A DNA stretch of 64,000 bases from Whalleya microplaca. Lineage: Eukaryota; Ascomycota; Sordariomycetes; Xylariales; Xylariaceae. The translations under genes were made by a program, and so were the position numbers. Location of the stretch: NCBI GenBank assembly GCA_022497155.1, contig MU385717.1, positions 496,001-560,000 on the forward strand, given 5' to 3'. Position 1 is the stretch's first letter; the number at the start of each line of letters is the position of its first letter. The notes beneath the pieces were generated by a model. The model searched no databases, had not been told where the DNA came from, and was given only the letters and a program-made list of their open reading frames with translations. Positions 57,696 through 64,000 of this stretch are shown here, piece by piece.

Positions 57696-60221
57696 ATAGT
57701 GCGATCTCATGCCTCGAGGCATGCGTCCTATAGCAATGCATATGACCAAAAGCATTACCTCGAGAATACGATTGTCACTATTATGAACGACGAAGCACGT
57801 GGCCGAGTCTGGAATTGTGTATGGCTAAGTGACATGGAGCTCACTCGGACATGATTGATGCTTCTGAATGGACGCATTAACTCCAAGAGGGTTTTCTGGA
57901 TGTATTGCTAGGTATGGTGGATCATTGAGGCCGGTTGTGGGGATTCCTATCTGTCAAGGACTGCCTCTGATCGCGATGTTACTTTGCGAGTAGGAAGCAA
58001 AACTGGCATCAATACCAGGGCACCATACAACTAGCTGTGCCTTGCCAATGCTTGCAATTGATGGATAGCAAGCTAGACCAACAAGAGCTCGCCGCGTGGC
58101 TACGTCTAGGATCATCACTGACCGCCAAAAGCAGTGTTTCAGCAGAGTCACTTGGAATTTTGGAGTTTGTAACGGAAGTATCGCGCTTCTCGACAAGCGG
58201 CCTCTTGACACGAGCCATCTACCTTATGTGGCTGGATACTGTCCACGATATCAGCAAAATGCCGATGAGACCGCTTGACGAGCCTTGGAAAAGTTTAGTG
58301 ATGCAGTGGGGAATGCGTACCGCTACAGTGGCGGCTCATAGCCAATTGAGATGTTGAAAGAGCTTGATCTCCGTCGCGACGTTTCTGGATTGGTGTGATC
58401 TCCGCAGGGAACGGCGTTTTGCTCAGCGACAAGCCAGACACAGGATTTGTTGTCAAGTGAGGACCCAAAACATTGCAGATTTATGCGGCATACATCCCAG
58501 CAGCTGCAGGCGATCAAGGAGGCTCATGGAGGCTCAAGGAGGCTCGCCGTTGATTTGCCCAGTGCTGATGCAAAAACAGACAGCACTGTAAGCTGCTGCA
58601 AGCCCTGTGTTGCAAGCTGGAAAGATGAGACGAGCCTATTCCCCTTGCTACGCAGTATCTATTACTCTGTGTGGTTAGCTTACCTACCCCTGCTCAAACT
58701 GAGACCTGGACACGAAAAACTTCATCTCACTTTGTATGGGAAAACAGGAGAAGGGTATAACAGTGGCGGTGGGTCAAACCGCTGCCCGCATATTGGCATA
58801 TCGTTTATCTTCTATTGATGTTATCTAACAGAATGTCACAGCGGTCTCGTTCAGCTTCTCAAGCTTCACTTCACTCTGAACCTAGGCGCTCCTACATTTT
58901 CACTGTCTAGAACGGATTCCTTTGGAACCCTGGTCCAGCCCCACCGACTTGTTACTCCACAGGCCATGCACGGGTAGCGGCAACGCTCGAGAGGAGGTAG
59001 TCCAACCGAGCTTGTGAAGCTCCCGCTCAACCTTCAGCTCCACTCCTATCACCAAGCGATCCGAGTATTAAGACAGGTTGAGTACAGCATTCTCTCGGGA
59101 GTGCTTCTCGGATCTCCAGTCTTCTCACTGTAGACCCAAGTCTGTCTTTCCCTTCACGGCTGTTTGTGAAAACAGCAAAGCAAAGTTGAGCTCTGGAAGT
59201 TCTCGCAACTATCTTCAGTCTTTGCATCTTTTTTCAGTACATACTTATAATAATTTGTTCCCCTGCTATTTTCACTCCGTTGTCATCGTTTCTGCCATTG
59301 CCTAGATTGGGTTCGGGTCCTTGACTTTAGAGTATTCCTTGCTCTACCACATCGGATATTTCGAGAGCTTCATCCACTTCATTCCTCGTGTCTCGATCCA
59401 CAAGACTCCCACTTTCTCGACTTTCGGAACACCTCTTTTAGCAGCCAGACCGACGATAAGACATAGACCATAATCGCTAATAGACCACCCGGAAGACACC
59501 CGAGAATTGTCGTCTGATCAGTCTACCCAAGGAGGTCTTTGAGGGACCATTCCACCCACACACCATCGAGCCGGCTCTCGCGACATCTGGAACTGCCTGC
59601 ACAACATATCACAACACGATATCCCCGGAACCAATACTATATCGAACCTACCGCCGTTGTAACAGTTGACGCGTGTGCCGCCTCGGAAAGCATCGTCTTG
59701 AAGCTAGTAAGTTCTCTTAATCATGATTGGGCAGAGGAAAAGCATGTGCAGGGTCTTTGCACATGGTCTTTTTGCCAAGCGTGACTACTGCGTACATGGT
59801 AGTAGAACTCGCTATGACCCTGTAGCATTGCTATATAAAATAGGAATTATACGAAGATTGGACGCGGGCTGACGAAGATGGTTGCTGTCTAGCATTCTAG
59901 CATTCCAGCATCAATTACCTAGGTACCTACTGCATAGTAGTTGTGTTGGTTGTTCGGCCTTTAGTTGCGTACCTGGCTGAAGACGGACTCAAGGTTCCAA
60001 GATCCTGCACGATTCGGGAATAGGATTGCGATCTGTCAGCTTTTAGCGCTTCTAGCGTTTCTGTGTGTTCGGCTCGGGGCTTCTTTGACTGTCTTGACAC
60101 ACTGGGGATTACAATCCTCGTCCTTTGTGGAACACTTGGAACACTGCACGCAGCAACGCAGCAACCGAAAGTGCCCTGCCCAGGTTCGCCGGTTAGCAGG
60201 TTTAGGTACTTGCTTTTAGGT
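57696..60221. other. gap with possible decayed frame and long leader of the NAD kinase gene
   Basis: No intact gene. From 58069 to 58818 one plus frame is open except for TGA 58276, TAG 58339 and TGA 58396, discussed as a finding. From about 59300 the plus strand is pyrimidine-rich, and a GTAAGT donor (59707) and TTTTAG acceptor (60214-60219) could bound a 5' untranslated intron ending two bases before the ATG of NAD kinase. Confidence 0.5.
58069..58818 (+). pseudogene. possible decayed reading frame of unknown type
   Basis: The frame starting at 58069 reads through 250 codons with three internal stops, each one C-to-T change away from an Arg or Gln codon (CGA, CAG, CGA). Composition is protein-like in the middle (LDKRPLDTSHLPYVAGY, then FSDAVGNAYRYSGGS, then SSEDPKHCRFMRHTS). 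I recognise no family, and no upstream exons or start are clear. A chance open stretch is the main alternative, since the rest of the interval has several overlapping short ORFs. Confidence 0.3.
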
Positions 60222-62148
60222 ATGGACATGGCTAATTTAGGACGTGTGGCGTCTCCCACCACAATGGAGGTCCACCCTGCCCTCAACCGCCCCGATCCCC
60301 CCAAGGCCCCCCAAGGTCAGGGCTGCCAGGCTGCTGACGGTGGGGCTGTTACCATCCTCGATCGCCCTGCGCAATTGGAGTTGCACCCTTCCACTTCTCC
60401 CGCAAACTCCGATCCTACACTACAACAAGTACATCATCTTCCTCCTGATTCCACAACCCCATTGCGACGGGATGGTGACCGCGGCGATTCGCAATCTGAG
60501 CATCCTGCTCTAGCCATAAAAAGCCCCGACTGTGTGCCGAAGAACAACCACGCCCCATTCCGCGGTCACCAAAAGAACGCAACCTCGGTGGAATCTGTCC
60601 CGCGCCAGACTATCATGAAAGCGTTGGCTTCCGTCGCAAGAAGCAACAAACCGGAAGAACTTTCTTTGAACGGCATGCTGTCCGCTCACTCCACCGCCGA
60701 CCGGCGCCCATCCACCTCTGCCTCTTCTTCCCAGCAGCTGTCTGATGCCCTCTCCGAACTCGCCGCCCGGAACATGACGCCCACCACGGCCTTCCCCTCG
60801 CTACAATCGCCCTGCTTCTACCACAATCGTTTTGATGACGCCGTCAATATCGATAAGGTCCTTGAGGAGATCAAGAACGACGAGTGGATGTCGCACTCCA
60901 GGCTAGTCCAGACCGCCACCGGCGTCCGCGAGGTGTCAAAGCAACTCCAGCGCAGGCCAATCCGACGGGCCGTACGTAACGTTATGATCGTTACCAAGGC
61001 TCGTGACAATGACCTGGTCTACCTCACCAAGGAGTTGACTATGTGGCTGCTCAGGACGCCTCGGTACGGATCTGACATTGGGGTAAATGTCTACGTTGAT
61101 GCGAAACTTCGAAATTCAAAGCGTTTTGGCGCCTCCACCATCGTTGATGAGAATCCTCGCTTCCAGTCTATGCTTCGCTATTGGTCCCCAGATCTCTGCT
61201 GGAGCCAACCAGAGAAATTCGACCTTGTTCTAACACTTGGCGGTGATGGCACCGTATTATTTACATCCTGGCTCTTCCAGAGAATTGTCCCTCCGGTTTT
61301 ATCATTCAGTCTTGGCAGCCTTGGTTTCTTAACGAGCTTCGAGTTTGAGAAGTATAAGCAGCATCTCAACCGGATCATGGGCGATGAAGGCATGCGCGTA
61401 AATCTTCGTATGCGATTCACGTGCACTGTCTTCCGTGACGGTGCATCAGGCCAGGGAATGGAGGAAGGTGAGCAGTTTGAAGTGCTCAACGAGCTTGTCA
61501 TTGATCGCGGCCCTTCGCCTTACGTCTCTAACCTTGAGCTTTACGGCGACAACGAACTCCTTACCGTCGTCCAGGCGGACGGGTGTATCTTTTCCACACC
61601 GACTGGTTTGTACCCCGCTCCTCAATTGTTTCACTAAGCCATTTACTAACCCTTGGATAGGATCAACGGCTTACTCACTTTCTGCTGGCGGGTCGTTAGT
61701 CAGCCCCGATCTGCCCGCTATTCTCCTCACTCCAATTTGTCCTCACACTTTGTCCTTCCGCCCTATGGTTCTTAGCGATACCATGCTTCTACGTGTTTCT
61801 ATCCCACGGAACTCACGTGCCACCGCTTATTGCGCCTTCGATGGAAAGGGCCGAGTGGAGTTGAAGCAGGGCGATTGTGTTACTATCACGGCTTCCCAGT
61901 ATCCGCTCCCTACAGTTATGCGTACCGGCACCGAGTGGTTCGACAGTGTCTCCCGCACCCTGCAGTGGAACACGCGAGCTGCTACCCAGAAAGGCTTTGA
62001 GACTAAGCCCAATGGCCAAGTCTCCTCTGTCAAGGAGGAAGACGAACCGGAGTGGGACATCGATACCGACTCAGCTTATTACGCCAGTGAGGATGGCAGC
62101 ATCAGCACGAGCCCTTTACGAAGACAGATGAGCCTTTTGGGCATGTAG
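60222..62148 (+). CDS. NAD kinase (ATP-NAD kinase, Utr1-type), 2 exons, 623 aa
   Basis: Exons 60222-61605 and 61661-62148; 55-nt intron with TACTAAC-type branch. Phosphorylates NAD (or NADH) to NADP(H). Seen: a 200-residue disordered, Pro/Ser-rich N-terminus, then VREVSKQLQRRPI and RNVMIVTKARDNDLVYLTKELTMWLL, the nucleotide/substrate motif LTLGGDGTVLFTSWLFQ (about residue 340), PPVLSFSLGSLGFLTSF, NELVIDRGPSPYVSNLEL, DGCIFSTPTGSTAYSLSAGGS formed across the intron, and LRVSIPRNSRATAYCAFDG. The acidic C-terminus (EEDEPEWDIDTDSAYYASED) is a long extension. A presequence for mitochondria is not evident, favouring the cytosolic Utr1-like form over Pos5. Alternative starts at 60228 and 60264 are in frame. 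Confidence 0.94.
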
Positions 62149-63542
62149 AGCATCATTAGATATAGATACACAACGCGCTAGAGAATCAAGCGCTAGAGTT
62201 TAGATTACGATGCCATCACGATGCGCATGCGACTCTTCATCAAGTAAGAGAGTCGATTAAAGTAAAGTAAAGACGGACACGCTTTTTTTCTAGCTGTCCA
62301 TTGGCGTTGGATAGATATAGCCCTCTCGGGGCTCGTGGCGCATTCGCTACTACTACAATGGGGTGATTTTGATGCATTTCTCGGGATTGTTCCTTTTTTT
62401 CGTTCCGCACATAAATACCTATGTAGCTAGCGTTCCTTATGAGGCCAGGCCCGGCTGATACCACCACCACTGTCGTTGTACAGGCTGGCGAAATACAAAT
62501 GCGACTGTCGTCATGCAGATACCCTTATTATTCTCATTTATATGGGATGACATGCGATTTTCTTCCTTTGGTAGAATCACCCGATGAGCCATCCGATAGG
62601 AAGGAAGATGAAGCCTGAGTTCGTGATTTCGCTGTTGGGGGATCATTATTTGCCCAATAGGTAGATCATTCCGAGCGTTCTCATTCCTTGACGGAGGGCG
62701 GTCTTGCCGATAATATCTATACTTATCATATCTTTCACTCAGCTCATATCTACTTACCGAGACTCTCACTGCTGGCAAAGACCCATATTAAGGCTATGAG
62801 CTCGCGCGGTTGTGAGTGAGTTAACAAAGCGAACAAAGGCAGGTTATAGGAATTGAACCTAACTCACTTTATTCACTCGCTAACGCATTTATGTCTCATA
62901 TTGCGGTATGAATCTAGATTATGAGTTGATGCCTTGATTACGATCTATAATATTGTTATTACTTATAATATCTATAGGGCCGTCAGGGTCGTTTGGCTGG
63001 GATGATTGCTTTTTATGTGCCCTTGCAGCCTTGCGCTGTCTAATGTGCCCCTCAGTGATGCAACAAGAATTGGTGGGTGCCTAGAGCTTAACGAACTTTT
63101 TAATAGATCAACATGTGTGCCTGCGTGCGGCTGAGAAGATGACAGTCCCTTACATGTAGCTAGAGAAGACAAGTAAACCGGTTCGTGAACACACAGATAG
63201 TGAGGCCCATCAGGTCGTGGGTCTGGAGACATCCAACATTGCTAGGCAGTCATATCCTGTTGCAACTTGCAACTAATAATAAACCCTGCTGCCGTGGCTT
63301 CATCCATAACATTAGTAGGCAGACAACAGAAGCTGAGACGATCGTTATGAGACTTGATGTATCTGTCTGCGATTAATAAGAATTGCGTTGGAGTCCGCTT
63401 ATGGGCTGAGACAGTGTCTCGGGGTACAGATAAGCTCGCGACAAACCAACTACCAACTACTTCCCCGCCAACCTCTATGTCAGCAATTCGTTCGATTGTA
63501 TCCTGAAAGTCATAGCTACTTACCTAATCTTGATCATTGGAA
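62149..63542. other. intergenic, no gene seen
   Basis: 3' region of NAD kinase and promoter of the last gene. Short open stretches on both strands lack domain features. A GTGAGTGAGTTAAC / TAACTCACTTTATTCAC imperfect inverted repeat lies around 62812-62878. Confidence 0.6.
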
Positions 63543-64000
63543 ATGGCGGACGAGCTACCTCACTCTAGCAATGAAGACAATTCTAGCGATGGAGATGAGT
63601 CCAGTGATGAAGGCAATTGGCCTTACTCCCGCGATGAGTTAGTGGCGGCCATCAGCGACTTCTATACGTTCATAAGTACGTTCTCCAGGCCTCTTCAATT
63701 TCTCGGTTATCTCTTCCAACGATGCGCTTACAATATCTCTGAAATCAAAACTCTTAAGATGACTTGGAATATCTCTAAGGCGCCTCATTAAAGTCGGTCA
63801 CTGATTTTTCTTCGTATATAGCGCGCTTGCACATCCCGAGCTCTGCTCTGAAATACCCCCCTGAGGGAGGCTGGCCAAACATCACACCTGAGAATTGTAG
63901 CGGGTTTGGGAAAAGCGACTTCGTCGTAGACCTCATAAAACACCTACCGTACATAGACCAAGGCGAGAAGGGAGCGGGTATGCACAAACCCCCAAGCATG
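63543..64000 (+). CDS. uncharacterised protein, 5' part only (cut by window end)
   Basis: Exons 63543-63675 and 63822 to the window edge; the 146-nt intron has GTACGT donor and TATAG acceptor and keeps phase. The readable 104 residues start with an acidic Ser-rich segment (SSNEDNSSDGDESSDEG), then WPYSRDELVAAISDFYTFI and RLHIPSSALKYPPEGGWPN, then FGKSDFVVDLIKHLPYIDQ. The PPEGGWPNITPENC segment and the following predicted helix look like a conserved fungal domain, but I do not recognise it. Regulation and function cannot be judged from this part. Confidence 0.75.

Noticed and set aside
62820..62880. tRNA-like T-arm (GGTTCAATTCC on the minus strand)
   Set aside because: No acceptor stem or anticodon arm can be formed around it; the T-stem also has a mismatch.
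1..64000. CRISPR arrays, rRNA genes, telomeric repeats, intact transposase or reverse transcriptase genes
   Set aside because: Looked for by eye on both strands; no regularly spaced repeats, rRNA-like blocks, TTAGGG arrays or transposase or polymerase motifs were seen.

Overview
The window is nuclear DNA of a filamentous ascomycete (Pezizomycotina), most likely a Sordariomycete. Nearly all genes are split by short GT...AG introns (43 to 70 nt is typical) with CTAAC-like branch sites a few bases before the acceptor. The protein set is typical of the group: a HET-domain protein, a C2H2/Zn2Cys6 regulator, a PX-DUF3818 protein, a fungal cytidine deaminase, MNN9-type mannosyltransferase and CGR1. 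The class-level placement is inference. I resolved 21 protein-coding genes, most of them multi-exon models rebuilt here by joining exons with consistent reading phase.

Positions 1 to 24 kb look like accessory DNA, with large gene-poor gaps. In order they hold: a homoaconitase-like gene cut by the window edge (-), an 8-exon sugar transporter (-), cytidine deaminase (-), a long gap with the remnant of a short-chain dehydrogenase (SDR) and a small diverged tandem repeat, an unknown GC-rich single-exon gene (+), an alpha/beta hydrolase (-), a 267-bp inverted-repeat element flanked by TA, a 7-exon C2H2 plus Zn2Cys6 transcription factor (-), an MFS drug-type transporter (+), an SDR (-) and a small secreted protein (-). 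Neighbours 19 to 23.5 kb (transporter, oxidoreductase, secreted protein) could be co-functional, but there is no backbone synthase, so I do not call a metabolite cluster.

Positions 25 to 50 kb are mostly conserved housekeeping genes: SDH1 flavoprotein (-), a PX-domain protein related to yeast Ypr097w/Lec1 (-), a coiled-coil membrane protein (-), CGR1 rRNA-processing factor (-), a 976-residue disordered Ser/Pro-rich protein (+), PEX4 ubiquitin-conjugating enzyme (+), MNN9-type Golgi mannosyltransferase (-) and a second Ser/Pro-rich protein (+). Between them are AT-rich gaps with GTATGTAC-type simple sequence, microsatellites and minisatellites.

Positions 50 to 64 kb hold a gene-poor stretch with a perfect 15-bp hairpin, a HET-domain gene (-), a PP2A activator PTPA/Rrd-type (-), exosome subunit RRP46 (+), a probably decayed reading frame, NAD kinase (+) with a long leader, and the start of an unknown gene (+) that runs off the end. 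I found no rRNA, tRNA, CRISPR array or intact autonomous transposon. The most interesting items are the 12-nt microexon and altered cluster-binding motif of the homoaconitase, the TA-flanked MITE, the remnant SDR, the transition-only tandem duplication and the perfect hairpin. None of them amounts to a demonstrated new multi-gene system.
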